Origin: Phycisphaeraceae bacterium D3-23
GTDB taxonomy: Bacteria; Planctomycetota; Phycisphaerae; Phycisphaerales; Phycisphaeraceae
Direction: 5' to 3'
Length of the DNA stretch: 64,000 bases
NCBI GenBank assembly: GCA_039555135.1
Contig: CP114179.1
Location: 1,550,001 to 1,614,000 of the forward strand
Part shown: in pieces, positions 44,328-53,168 of the stretch
How the letters are laid out: each line of letters begins with the position of its first letter
How positions within the stretch are numbered: the first letter of the stretch is position 1
Program-made: the position numbers and the translations under genes
Notes under the pieces: model-generated
Databases searched by the model: none
Seen by the model: only the letters and a program-made list of their open reading frames with translations
What the model was told of the DNA's origin: nothing

Positions 44328-45768
44328 TTACTCCGCGATGCGGTAGAAGTTGTCGGGGTTGGCGATGTAGTAGAGGTCGCCGGGCACGAGGCGGGGCAGG
44401 GCGACGTAGCTCTTGCCGTTGCCGTCGGTGACGGTCTCGTACTGGACGGGGCACTCGAAGAGCTCCTGCTGCGAGAAGCCGGCGAAGGGCGTGACGTCGT
44501 CGTGTGCCATGCGGATGCCGCGGGCTGCACCGCTGCCGGGCGCGGTGACGATCGCGGTCTCGTTGATCTCGGTGACGACGTGGTTACACCACTTGAGCCC
44601 GACGGCGACGTCGCCGAACTCGCCCCAGTCGCCATCCGAGTTGTTCTCGTACATCAGCTCGGTGAAGCGTTCGGGCGTGACACCCATCTTTTCGGCGACG
44701 GGGTCGGCCAGGCGGGCGGCCCACTCGTAGCCCTCTTCGAGCGACTCGCGCTGCTGCGTGAGGTTACCGCTCATGCCCGAGGACATCTGGTGGTGCAGGA
44801 TCAGGGCGTGGGGGTAGGTGTAGGACTCTTCGGCGAGGGTGGTGATGACGGCGGCCATCGACGCGGCGTAGGACTTGACCACGACGTGGACGGGCGCGTC
44901 GGAGTTCTGCATCGCGGTGACGATGCGGAAGCCCTCCATCACCGACCCGCCGGGCGAGCCGTCGATGACGATGAAGATCGGGGCCTCGTTGTTGAGGTTG
45001 TTGAAGTAGTGGATCCGGCTGGTGATGTAGTCGGCCATGCCCGAGCCGATCGCGCCGTTGAGGGGGATGCGGCGGTCGGAGATCGTCAGCGTGTTGCCGT
45101 CCAGCGGGTTGGCGGGGTACTGCATGGCGTCGCGGTCGACGGCGTTGTAGTTGTTGCGGGCCTGGATCGCGCTGAGCTCGGCCTGGAGGGCGGCGGACTC
45201 GGCGGCGAGCGCCTGGTTCGTCGCCGTCAGCTCGGCCAGCTCCGCGGCGCGCGCTGCGCCGAGGCGAGGCCCTGCTCGGCCTGGATCGCCTGCATCTGCG
45301 CCTGCATCTGGGCGACCGCACGCTGCATGTCCGCCATCGCCATCTGCGCCTCAAAGTCGGCCTGGTCCTTCTCGATCTGCTGACGCGCGTTCTCCGCCGA
45401 CTGACGCGCACGGATGATCGCGATCTCGGCCTCCAGCCGCTGCTTCTCTTCGTTGAGCGGCGCGAGCTCGGCCGCGAGACGCGCGGCGCTCAGACGCTGC
45501 TGGGTCTGAAGCTCTTCCATCTCCTCGGCGATCGCGTCCTTCTCGGCCTGCTCGGGATCGACCTCTTCGGTCACGGTATCGCCGGCGTCTTCCGCGAGCT
45601 CGGCGGCGGCGTCGGCGGCCTGGGTCGGCTGCGTCGAGGCCTGGGCCCCGGTCGGGACGGTAACTTGGGGGGTCTGCGCGCGCAGGCCGCGAGCGGCAAG
45701 CCCATCGCGGCCAGCAGCGCGGCGGTGGACATCATGCGGGTCAGGGCGTCGGGTCGGGTGCTCATCAT
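44328..45768 (-). pseudogene. ClpP/SppA-like protease lipoprotein with coiled coil, two frameshifts
   Basis: Read piecewise on the minus strand: signal peptide and lipobox LAAC (frame 1), then a linker and an Ala/Glu/Gln coiled coil from TPQVTVPTGAQAS to EQGLASAQ (frame 2), then a ClpP-fold serine protease from AELAELTATNQ to the end (frame 3). Protease features include FIVIDGSPGGSVMEG, the nucleophile Ser in YAASMAAV and the His in ILHHQMSSG. Both breaks (near 45680 and 45255) lie in GCGCGCG runs. Removing one CG dinucleotide from each restores a single frame. The intact product would be a membrane-anchored periplasmic protease. Whether the breaks are real is uncertain. Confidence 0.8.
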
Positions 45769-45951
45769 CGGTTCCTTGTATGGGAAAAAGTGTGGTGGCA
45801 GGTAGATAAACGCGGTTCGTTGACGATAACGGCCGACGGACTCCCGGCGGCTTCATGATGATACGCGGGCAAAAACGCTTAGGTTCGCCCCTGGGGCAAG
45901 TATCGGCCAAGCCCGACGCCGCGGGCCATCCTGCGGCGAGGGTCCGCAAAC

Positions 45952-46716
45952 CTAACCCGACGAGCCCAGCACCGCCCCCATCGTCGCCAGCTCCTGGTCC
46001 AGCAACGACCGGGCATAAACACACAGCAGGCGATTCGCCCGGCCAACGCCCGCCGGGTCCGCGCCCTCGAACGCATCGCCCGACGCGGCAGCGCGCAGCA
46101 GCGCAAGCGTCGCAGCACGCACACGCCAAGGCGTATCGGACACCCCAGCCCGCGTCGTGAACCCGCCCAGCCGCGGATCAAATGTGTACGCCTTCGCCTT
46201 GCCCAGCGCATCCAGCGCCCCCGCCGCCGCGACGTCACGCTCAAGCTCCGGCCGAAACCCGCAGTCCGATAGCACCCGCCACTGGAACCGCAAGAGCGCC
46301 GCGTCCTGCGCCGCGGGCTCCCTGAGCTTGAGCGCCCCCAGAAAACCACGCAGCGCCGCGAACGTCCCCGGGTGCGCATCCTCATCCGCCAGCATCGCGT
46401 TACAAAGGTCGGCCCCGTACATCGCCAGCCGCTGCCCCCGGAAGCAGGTGCGCAGGTGGAAGCAGTCGTTCTGTAAATCCCACTCGGTGACGGTCGCGAG
46501 TTGCGTGTTGCGGCGGGTCGTGGCGATGACCTCGCCGGCGTTGAGTAGATGGATGCCGCCGGAGAACTTCGCGATCGCGGACGGGCTCTGCCGACGCGAC
46601 CCCTTGGCCAGCCCGCGCACCTTGCCGTGGTGCTCCGTGAGCATCACAACGATCTGGCTGGTCTCGGACCAGTCCAACGCACGGATGCAGATCGCCTGGT
46701 CCTTGAATCGCGGCAT
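45952..46716 (-). CDS. recO: DNA repair protein RecO
   Basis: RecO helps RecA load on single-stranded DNA by displacing SSB with RecR. The 254-residue length is typical. The N-terminal OB fold starts MPRFKDQAICIRALDWSETS, with VVMLTEHHGKVRGLAKGSRR being the most recognisable stretch. The C-terminal helical domain follows (LRFQWRVLSDCGFRPEL). The zinc-finger cysteines of some RecO proteins are missing here. It is a single gene between the ClpP-like gene and a hydrolase-like gene. Confidence 0.9.
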   Translation of the reverse strand: MPRFKDQAICIRALDWSETSQIVVMLTEHHGKVRGLAKGSRRQSPSAIAKFSGGIHLLNAGEVIATTRRNTQLATVTEWDLQNDCFHLRTCFRGQRLAMYGADLCNAMLADEDAHPGTFAALRGFLGALKLREPAAQDAALLRFQWRVLSDCGFRPELERDVAAAGALDALGKAKAYTFDPRLGGFTTRAGVSDTPWRVRAATLALLRAAASGDAFEGADPAGVGRANRLLCVYARSLLDQELATMGAVLGSSG

Positions 46717-46850
46717 GGGGGGAGTGTAGGGGCGGGGGGGCGGGGGGCCAAGGAGTCGCAGGGCGCGAATCGATGTTGCGCCGCGCGTCGCAAGCGCCGC
46801 GCAGCGACGGATGCAAGTCTAGCCCAGGCTGTCGCGGGGGATGCGGTTCT

Positions 46851-47744
46851 TCACTCGGCCCCACGGCCCCTGCGCCCCTCGGCCCCTTCTGCCGCCCCCC
46901 ATTCCAGCATCGCCAGCCAGTGCCCGACCGTGTGCAGGTGCACCATGTGCGCCGGGCCGTCGTCGCCCGCGACCCCAAACACCTCGAACCGGCCCAGCGT
47001 CGCACGCCGGACGATGCGCATCCCGGCCGGGCCTTCTTCGTCGGCCGCGCGGTCGTCGGCGCCGACGGCATCGACCACCGCCTGCGCCACCTCGTGCGTC
47101 CCCGCATACGGGCCCGGTTCCAGGTAGCTGTGCGTCATCACCAGCGTCTTGCCCGATTCCGCGTCCCCCGCCAAGCGGGCAAACGCCGTGAACGGCGCGA
47201 CCTGCGCCGGGTTGGGCACATTCGCCCCATCACGCTCGACGTAGCCGGCATACACCGTATCACATAGCGCGATACCGTCGATCTGCGCGACCGCGTCCTC
47301 GCGCTTCAGCAGCTCACGCACCGCGCCGTACCCGGCACTGAACGACGAAAGATTCACCTGCCGCCAATCCGCGTCACCCGCAACATCATCACGCGCCCGC
47401 ACATGCGCCAGCGCGGCATCGAGCAGCCGGCCCCACAACGCGTCGTCCTCCTCAAACGGCACGCGGTACGACGAGCTCAGCCCGCCCGGCGAAACATGCA
47501 CCATCACGGCATTCAGCCCGTGCGTATCGATCGCACGCGCTAAAATGTCCAACCCGCCGTGGAAATGCACCAACAGGTCGATCTGCCCCGCATCGTCGGG
47601 CGCAAACGTATCGGGGATGTACAGCACCCCAAACTCCAGCGCGACCACCGCACCCAAGTCCTCGGCCGTCGGCGGGGCGTCCTGCGCCCGCGCTACACCC
47701 GAAACACATAACGCGGCCAAAACCATCATGATCCAGTTGCGCAT
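46851..47744 (-). CDS. secreted alpha/beta-hydrolase-like protein
   Basis: The 297-residue protein has a signal peptide (MMVLAALCVSGVARA). Hydrolase-fold signs are VHFHGGLD near residue 70, the nucleophile elbow SFSAGYGAV and the late VMTHSYLEPGPYAGT with a likely catalytic His. It resembles esterases of poorly defined substrate. The C-terminal ~15 residues are Gly/Glu/Arg-rich and encoded by a GGCCCC-type low-complexity run like the one inside valS, so the end may be repeat-derived. The start at MRNWIM is the first residue of the signal peptide. Confidence 0.7.
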   Translation of the reverse strand: MRNWIMMVLAALCVSGVARAQDAPPTAEDLGAVVALEFGVLYIPDTFAPDDAGQIDLLVHFHGGLDILARAIDTHGLNAVMVHVSPGGLSSSYRVPFEEDDALWGRLLDAALAHVRARDDVAGDADWRQVNLSSFSAGYGAVRELLKREDAVAQIDGIALCDTVYAGYVERDGANVPNPAQVAPFTAFARLAGDAESGKTLVMTHSYLEPGPYAGTHEVAQAVVDAVGADDRAADEEGPAGMRIVRRATLGRFEVFGVAGDDGPAHMVHLHTVGHWLAMLEWGAAEGAEGRRGRGAE

Positions 47745-47782
47745 CTCGGCACCGCCTTGCATCCCTCTACAGTTGTCGAACA

Positions 47783-50700
47783 CTAACCCAACTCATCGAG
47801 CTGCTGCTTCACCACGTCCCGCTCCTTCACCGCGGCGGCGTGCTGGTCGCGCGTCTCCTGCACGAGGTGGGCCGGGGCATTGTCAACGTACTTCTTGTTG
47901 CTCAGCCGGCCCTCCAGCATCTTCACCGCCTTCTCCTTCTCGGCCAGCGCCTTGTCGAGCCGTTCCTTCTCGACCTCGGTATCCACCACGTCGTGCAGGT
48001 ACACCGTGACATCGCCGACGATCACCGCCGCCGCGCCCTGGGGCTTGTCGATCTGCGGCCCGACGCCGCGCCCGACGCAGCGCGTCAGGGGCTGGGTGAT
48101 CGCGCGGTTGTCCAGGATAAGCTGCGCGATGTGGGCCGGGGCCTTGGTCGTCGCCTCCACATCCTGGCGCGGCGGGATCTTGTAGGCGTTGCGCGCATTG
48201 CGGATCGCTTCGACGATCGAACGCAGCAGCTCGAAGTCGCGTCCGGCGTCTTCATCACGCAGCGACGGCTCGGCCGTCGGCCACGCCGCGCGGATCAGCG
48301 TCTCGCTGTCGGGCAGCGCGACGCCTTCGGCACGCTCGATGTCTGCGGCCGTGCCACGCAGCGCCTCCCACAGCCGCTCGGTGATGAACGGCATGGCCGG
48401 GTGCAGCAGCCGCAGCGCCGCGTCCAGGCACGTCGCCAGCACCCGCTGCTGGGCCGGGTCTTCCTTCACCGTCGGCTTGACGATCTCCACATACCAGTCG
48501 CACAGGTCGCGCCAGAAGAAGTCGTACAGCGCCGTCGCGTAGTCGCTGAACCGGTACTCCGCCAGCGCCTTGTCCACCGTCTCGATCGTCTTGCCGAGCT
48601 GATTGAGGATCCACTTGTCCGCCAACCCGAAGCCCACGCCCCCGGAAGTTGAGTCCGCCGAGCGTGGGCTTCCCCCGTCGCTTTGCAACAACGGCAGCGC
48701 AAACCGAAACGCGTTCCACAGCTTGTTCGCAAACCGCTGCCCCTCGTCAAACTTCTCGCTGCTGTTGCGCGCCAGCGGCAGGTCGTCACTCGCCACCGCC
48801 TCGCCCGTCGCGACGCCGTAGGACGAGACCATCTTGCTGCCGTTGTGCTCCTGCAAAGGTGCCGCCACCTTGTAGCCGTTCTTCGCGGTGATGTAGGTGG
48901 GCGTAAACGTCTCGCCGGTCCTGGGGTCGACCATGTCCACGGGCAGGCGGACGTCCTGGGTCTGCGTGGTCATCTTGGTGAGCGTGAAGCGCATGGCGTC
49001 GCTGCCGTGGCTGTGGATGATGTCCATCGGGTCCACGCCGTTGCCCAGGGACTTGGACATCTTCTGCCCGTGCCCATCCTGGATCATCGCGTGGATGAAG
49101 ACGTGCTTGAAGGGGAGGTGCCCCTCCGACGCGTCTTTTTCTGACGAGACACCATCTGACGAGCCGCGACCGTCAGGGAGCGGACCAGCCAACTTGTTTT
49201 CTTCACCCCCAGGGTCCGCTCCCTCACGGTCGCGGCTCGTGGTTGGGTTGCTCGTGAAGTACTTGTTAAACATCACCATGCGCGAGACCCATAGCGTGAT
49301 GATCTCGCGAGCCGTGCATAAAACAGACGTCGGGTTCCACGTCGCCAACTCCGGCGTCTGCTCCGGCCAACCCAGTGTCGACAACGGCCAAAGTGCCGAG
49401 GAAAACCATGTGTCGAGGACGTCGGGGTCGCGTTCAAATCCCGCGGCTTCAAGCTGTTTCATTTCCTCATCGGATAGCGCACAGATGAAGATGTCATATG
49501 CCCCTTCTGTCTGAGCAACCACAGGATTCAAGTCGTGCTTGGGATCAACAACGATGCCATCTCGAACTCTTTGAAAAACTACATGCGCAGTTTTCCACTG
49601 CCCTGAAATGATGTCATCCAGACCAGACTTACCTGCAAGCTCATCTACCCAGTTTATTTCGGTGAGTTCAACGCGCTTACGCCACACCGGGATCCGGTGC
49701 CCCCACCAGAGTTGTCGGCTGATGCACCAGTCGCGGATGTTCTCGTGCCAGGCCTGGAACGTCTTGGCGTAGCGCTCGGGGTAGAACTTGAGGCCGCCCT
49801 CCCCGGTGGCACAGGCATCCTGCCTGTGTTCCCCCTCAAGCTCCCAAAGCCATTCATACTGGCCCTGTTCATCAGACAAGCCAGACTTGACCGGGTTGTT
49901 ACGGATGTAGTTCCACTTCTCATAGAACTCATCCTCATCCCGGACGATCCGATCAAAGGATTCGTCAAGCCAAAGCGATCCGGTCGCGCCACGTACCCTG
50001 TTGATCTGGTTCGCCGAAAAACTCTTGATGCTGTGGAGCAGTGCCGACAAGCTGTGCCAGTTTCCCTCATCCGCCATGTATGGTGTCAGCAGGAGGTGGA
50101 CGTGGTCGGGCATGACTACCGCGGCGTGTAAATCCATCCGTTCGCCGTGCCAGTGCATGGCCGCATCTAAAGCAATCTTGCGCTCGGCTTCACTGAGTTC
50201 GCCGCTTCGAACTCGGTAGGTCACAAAGTAGGTGCTGCCGCCCTGCTCCCAGTGGGGGAGGTTGCGGCGGCTGCGGTCCAGGGATTGATCAACTGTCTTG
50301 GGGGGGACCACAGGCAGGATGCCTGTGCCACCATCCCCCTCAAACTGCGACGCATCCATCGCGCGGAGCGCGGCGCCGGCCAGCCGGTCGTCCGTCACCT
50401 TCACGTACCACTGGTCGGTGTAGTAGGGCTCGACCGGCACGTGGCTGCGATAGCTATGCCCCACCGCGTGGCGGTACGGCTTCACTTCCTGCATCAGGTC
50501 GTTCTGCTTGAACCAGATGACGATCTGCTTGCGGGCTTCTTCGCGCGCTAAGCCGACAAGCGGCTTGAGTTCCTCGTTCTCGCCGGGGTTTTCTTCCGCG
50601 GGCCAGCCGTGGTCGATGGAGATGCTGGCATCCGGTGCCATAACGTTGATGATCGGCAGGTCGTGGCGCTGGCCGATCTCGTAGTCGTTGGGGTCGTGGG

Positions 50701-51718
50701 CGGGGGTGACCTTGAGGAATCCCGAGGCCATCTTGGCCTTGGCGTCTTCGCTGTCGGCGTCCGGGATCACGACGTAGTCGTCGCCGACGATGGGGATGAT
50801 GCGGTTGACGATGGGGAGCTTGACGAACCGGCCGATGTACTTGGCGCGCGGCGCATCCTTGGGGTTCACCGCCACGGCCGTATCGCCCAGCATCGTCTCG
50901 GGGCGCGTCGTCGCGACGGTCGCGAACTCGCCGGTAGTGTTGCCGTCCGCATCGCATACGGGGTACCTCATGTAGTAGAAGTTCCCATCAATGGTCTCCA
51001 TCTCGACCTCGTCGTCGGACAGCGCGGTCTGCGTCGCGGGGTCCCAGTTCACCAGCCGTTTGCCGCGGTAGATGAGGCCGTCCTTGAAGAGCTGGAAGAA
51101 CGCCTCGCGCACGGCCTTCGCGCACTGGTCGTCCATCGTGAACCGCTGGCGGTCCCAGTCGCACGAGCAGCCCATCTGCTTGAGCTGGTTCGTGATGACG
51201 GCCTCGTACTCGTCCTTCCACGCGGTCACCTGGGCGATGAATTGACCTCGGCCGTCCTTGCCTGCGAGCTCGTCCTGCTTGTAGTCCTTGAGCGCCTTCT
51301 TGCCCTCTTGCTGGAGGCGTTTATCGACGACGGTCTGGGTGGCGATGCCGGCGTGGTCGGTGCCGGGCATCCAGAGCGTGTTGAACCCGCGCATGCGGTG
51401 GACGCGGGTGAGGATGTCCTGCAGCGTGTTGTTGAGCGCATGGCCCAGGTGCAGCGCCGCGGTGACGTTGGGCGGCGGGATGACGATGCTGTAAGGAGGG
51501 GCCGAGGGGTCGAGGGGCGCAGGGGCCGAGTGTTGCGCCCCTTCTGTCCCCCCCCCCACTTGGCCCCCTGGCCCCTTGGCCCCTTGGCCCCTGTTCGGGA
51601 AGGCCGCGTAGGCCTTGGACGCGAGGTAGCGTTCGAGGACGTGCGGCTCGACCTGGGTCGGGTCGTACAGCGGGGGGAGGTCCGTGGCGTGGGGGGCGTT
51701 GGTCGGGGCGGTGGGCAT
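47783..51718 (-). CDS. valS: valyl-tRNA synthetase carrying three in-frame insertions, one a RAYT transposase
   Basis: ValRS attaches valine to tRNA-Val and edits mischarged threonine. Catalytic motifs are intact: HLGH at residues 90-93 and KMSKS at 886-890. The CP1 editing domain, anticodon domain (AEYRFSDYATALYDFFWRDLCDWY) and C-terminal coiled coil (EVEKERLDKALAEKEKAV) are all present. The protein is 1311 residues, far above the usual 850-1000. The extra length comes from: residues ~42-74, a Gly/Pro/Ala low-complexity stretch before the HIGH region; ~463-638, a whole RAYT domain with flanking palindromes, just before FYPERYAKTFQAWHENIRDW; and ~827-853, a GAGCCGCGACCG inverted repeat before HLPFKHVFIHAMI. 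All keep the frame and all fall at loops between conserved blocks. The synthetase is probably active with the inserts as loops, or the inserts are processed; neither is shown. Confidence 0.95.
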   Translation of the reverse strand: MPTAPTNAPHATDLPPLYDPTQVEPHVLERYLASKAYAAFPNRGQGAKGPGGQVGGGTEGAQHSAPAPLDPSAPPYSIVIPPPNVTAALHLGHALNNTLQDILTRVHRMRGFNTLWMPGTDHAGIATQTVVDKRLQQEGKKALKDYKQDELAGKDGRGQFIAQVTAWKDEYEAVITNQLKQMGCSCDWDRQRFTMDDQCAKAVREAFFQLFKDGLIYRGKRLVNWDPATQTALSDDEVEMETIDGNFYYMRYPVCDADGNTTGEFATVATTRPETMLGDTAVAVNPKDAPRAKYIGRFVKLPIVNRIIPIVGDDYVVIPDADSEDAKAKMASGFLKVTPAHDPNDYEIGQRHDLPIINVMAPDASISIDHGWPAEENPGENEELKPLVGLAREEARKQIVIWFKQNDLMQEVKPYRHAVGHSYRSHVPVEPYYTDQWYVKVTDDRLAGAALRAMDASQFEGDGGTGILPVVPPKTVDQSLDRSRRNLPHWEQGGSTYFVTYRVRSGELSEAERKIALDAAMHWHGERMDLHAAVVMPDHVHLLLTPYMADEGNWHSLSALLHSIKSFSANQINRVRGATGSLWLDESFDRIVRDEDEFYEKWNYIRNNPVKSGLSDEQGQYEWLWELEGEHRQDACATGEGGLKFYPERYAKTFQAWHENIRDWCISRQLWWGHRIPVWRKRVELTEINWVDELAGKSGLDDIISGQWKTAHVVFQRVRDGIVVDPKHDLNPVVAQTEGAYDIFICALSDEEMKQLEAAGFERDPDVLDTWFSSALWPLSTLGWPEQTPELATWNPTSVLCTAREIITLWVSRMVMFNKYFTSNPTTSRDREGADPGGEENKLAGPLPDGRGSSDGVSSEKDASEGHLPFKHVFIHAMIQDGHGQKMSKSLGNGVDPMDIIHSHGSDAMRFTLTKMTTQTQDVRLPVDMVDPRTGETFTPTYITAKNGYKVAAPLQEHNGSKMVSSYGVATGEAVASDDLPLARNSSEKFDEGQRFANKLWNAFRFALPLLQSDGGSPRSADSTSGGVGFGLADKWILNQLGKTIETVDKALAEYRFSDYATALYDFFWRDLCDWYVEIVKPTVKEDPAQQRVLATCLDAALRLLHPAMPFITERLWEALRGTAADIERAEGVALPDSETLIRAAWPTAEPSLRDEDAGRDFELLRSIVEAIRNARNAYKIPPRQDVEATTKAPAHIAQLILDNRAITQPLTRCVGRGVGPQIDKPQGAAAVIVGDVTVYLHDVVDTEVEKERLDKALAEKEKAVKMLEGRLSNKKYVDNAPAHLVQETRDQHAAAVKERDVVKQQLDELG
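49160..49240. repeat. GAGCCGCGACCGTC inverted repeat inside valS
   Basis: Arms 49160-49186 and 49213-49240 are inverted copies with one difference over 27-28 bases. The minus strand encodes SRDREGAD and PLPDGRGS within valS. The same family lies between genes at 21002-21070. Confidence 0.92.
49805..50332 (-). mobile_element. REP-associated tyrosine transposase (RAYT) unit embedded in-frame in valS
   Basis: The 528-base unit (176 codons) is bounded by inverted copies of GGTGGCACAGGCATCCTGCC, each containing a perfect 8-bp palindrome (CACAGGCA-TCC-TGCCTGTG) of REP type. The ends translate as GGTGILPV and HRQDACATG. The inside is a Y1-transposase domain: STYFVTYRVRSGEL, the metal-binding His pair in MPDHVHLLLTP, SIKSFSANQINR, GSLWLDESFDRIV and the catalytic Tyr in YIRNNPVKSGL. 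RAYTs cut and join single-stranded REP DNA. It has no start or stop codon of its own at the boundaries; an internal start could be used. Direct repeats TCCCCCTCAA lie at 49830 and 50334. Confidence 0.92.
51499..51595. repeat. low-complexity GGCCCC-type insertion in valS
   Basis: The plus strand runs through GGCCCCCTGGCCCCTTGGCC and a run of consecutive C residues; the minus strand encodes RGQGAKGPGGQVGGG and APAPLDPSAPP between the N-terminal helix and the HIGH region. A similar GGCCCC run codes the C-terminal end of the gene at 46851. Confidence 0.75.
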
Positions 51719-51982
51719 GGGTAGTTGCTAGGAGTTAGGGCGTAGGGCCTGGGTTGGAAGGTCAAACATCAACGCGAGCAGCAACCCATGTGCGGGTCGT
51801 TCTCGTTCTTGTGTTTCGTAATCGTAATCGAAGGGGGTCGGCACGATCGGGCGAGGCGTTGCCAAGGTTGGCATGCAACGCTTCCGGGCCGGGGGTGGGG
51901 GTCGTCCCCTCAGATAACGGCGACGCTGGAGGTCGGCCCGGCCGTCGGCGAGATGTGCGGGTGGCTCACACGCATCGCCGGA

Positions 51983-52996
51983 TTATACCCGGCCCTTGGG
52001 GGGCGAACCGACGCCATGGGCCCACTCACTCTGGGGAATCCCCAAAAGGTACAGCACGCCCTCGAGCGCCTGTGTGTTGACCCGCAGTCTTGCCTGCTGC
52101 TGCACCTTCGGCTTGGCGTGGTAGGCAACGCCCAGCCCGGCGGCGGCGAGCATGTCGAGGTCGTTCGCGCCGTCGCCCACCGCCAGCGTCTGCTCCGGCC
52201 TGAGCCCGAGGTCGCTGGTGATCTCGGTCAACAGGTCGCGCTTGCGCTGGGCGTTCACGATCGGCGGGGTCACGCGGCCGGTCAACGCGCCGCCGACGAT
52301 CTCGAGCTTGTTGGCGTGGAAGAAGTCGAGTCCGAGGCGATCCTTAACCGACTCGGCGAAGTACGTGAAGCCGCCCGAGAGGATCGCGGTCGTCACGCCG
52401 CGCTGCTTGAGTGTCGCGATCAGCGTCGCCGCGCCGGGCGTGAGCTTCAATCGATCGGCGACTCTGGCGAGCGTGTCGTCGCCGAGCCCGGCCAGGACCT
52501 TGACGCGGTACTGCAGCGACGTATCGAAATCGATCTCCCCCCGCATCGCCTTCTCGGTCACGGCCGCGACCTCGACGCCCTTGCCCATCTCGATCGCGAG
52601 CTCGTCGATCACCTCGTGCTGGATCAGCGTCGAGTCCATGTCGAACACCGCGAGCTTGATGTCGCTTAGGAAGTCGTCCTTCGTCATCCAGTTGACATCG
52701 ACGCCCATGAGCTTGTGCAGCTCGAGCATCGCCTGGGGCAGCGCGTGCGGGTGCAGCGGCTCGCCCTCGAAGGCCATGACGGCGGCGTCGCCCCCGCCCC
52801 CGGAAACCTCTAAAGCCCGGGGGTGGCGACCCCCGGGCTTTACCGCGCGGGTTTGTTCCGCCCGTTGATCCGGGTGCAGCGACAACGGCGTGATGTTCGC
52901 CAGCTCCATGCGCTGGGGCGCGAGCGCGGTCGAGACCGCGCGGAAGTGGTCGTCGGTCAGACACGGGCCGGCGAGGATGACGAGGGATCGGTGCAT
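51983..52996 (-). CDS. serB: phosphoserine phosphatase SerB
   Basis: SerB makes serine from phosphoserine, the last step of serine synthesis. The HAD motifs are complete: FDMDSTLI (motif I), SGGFTYFAE (motif II), the lysine region around RKRDLLTEI, and GDGANDLDM (motif IV). An ACT-like N-terminal domain of ~110 residues precedes it. Within that domain a 32-base perfect palindrome encodes VKPGGRHPRALE, an insert not expected in the family. The C-terminal tail AHGVGSPPKGRV is extra. The start at MHRSLVIL is the first strand of the ACT domain. The 264-base gap between this gene and valS shows nothing recognisable. Confidence 0.93.
   Translation of the reverse strand: MHRSLVILAGPCLTDDHFRAVSTALAPQRMELANITPLSLHPDQRAEQTRAVKPGGRHPRALEVSGGGGDAAVMAFEGEPLHPHALPQAMLELHKLMGVDVNWMTKDDFLSDIKLAVFDMDSTLIQHEVIDELAIEMGKGVEVAAVTEKAMRGEIDFDTSLQYRVKVLAGLGDDTLARVADRLKLTPGAATLIATLKQRGVTTAILSGGFTYFAESVKDRLGLDFFHANKLEIVGGALTGRVTPPIVNAQRKRDLLTEITSDLGLRPEQTLAVGDGANDLDMLAAAGLGVAYHAKPKVQQQARLRVNTQALEGVLYLLGIPQSEWAHGVGSPPKGRV
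52811..52842. repeat. 32-bp perfect palindrome inside serB
   Basis: TAAAGCCCGGGGGT and its exact complement flank a GGCG loop (14-bp stem). It is in-frame, translating as VKPGGRHPRALE in the ACT-like domain. Confidence 0.9.
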
Positions 52997-53012
52997 CGGG
53001 GCAGTGTAATGC

Positions 53013-53162
53013 AATGCACGAATTCCAAATGACGAATGCACGAATCAATACCTAATGACCAAGCCTAAATGCCCAATGAAAGGCAGGCGTCATCCGACAT
53101 TGGACATTCGGGCTTGGTGATTGGACATTCATTCGCCATTCGGATTTCGACATTCGTGCATT
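53013..53162. repeat. inverted repeat, AATGCACGAATTCC family
   Basis: The left half (AATGCACGAATTCCAAATGA ...) and right half (... TTCGACATTCGTGCATT) are imperfect inverted copies covering ~65 bases each. It fills the gap between serB and ffh and is AT-richer than the genes around it. No gene is seen in it. Confidence 0.8.
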
Positions 53163-53168
53163 CTGCCC

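Noticed and set aside
49805-50332. An intein in valyl-tRNA synthetase
   Set aside because: No N-terminal Cys/Ser splice block, no terminal His-Asn, and no homing endonuclease motifs; the content is a RAYT with palindromic ends.
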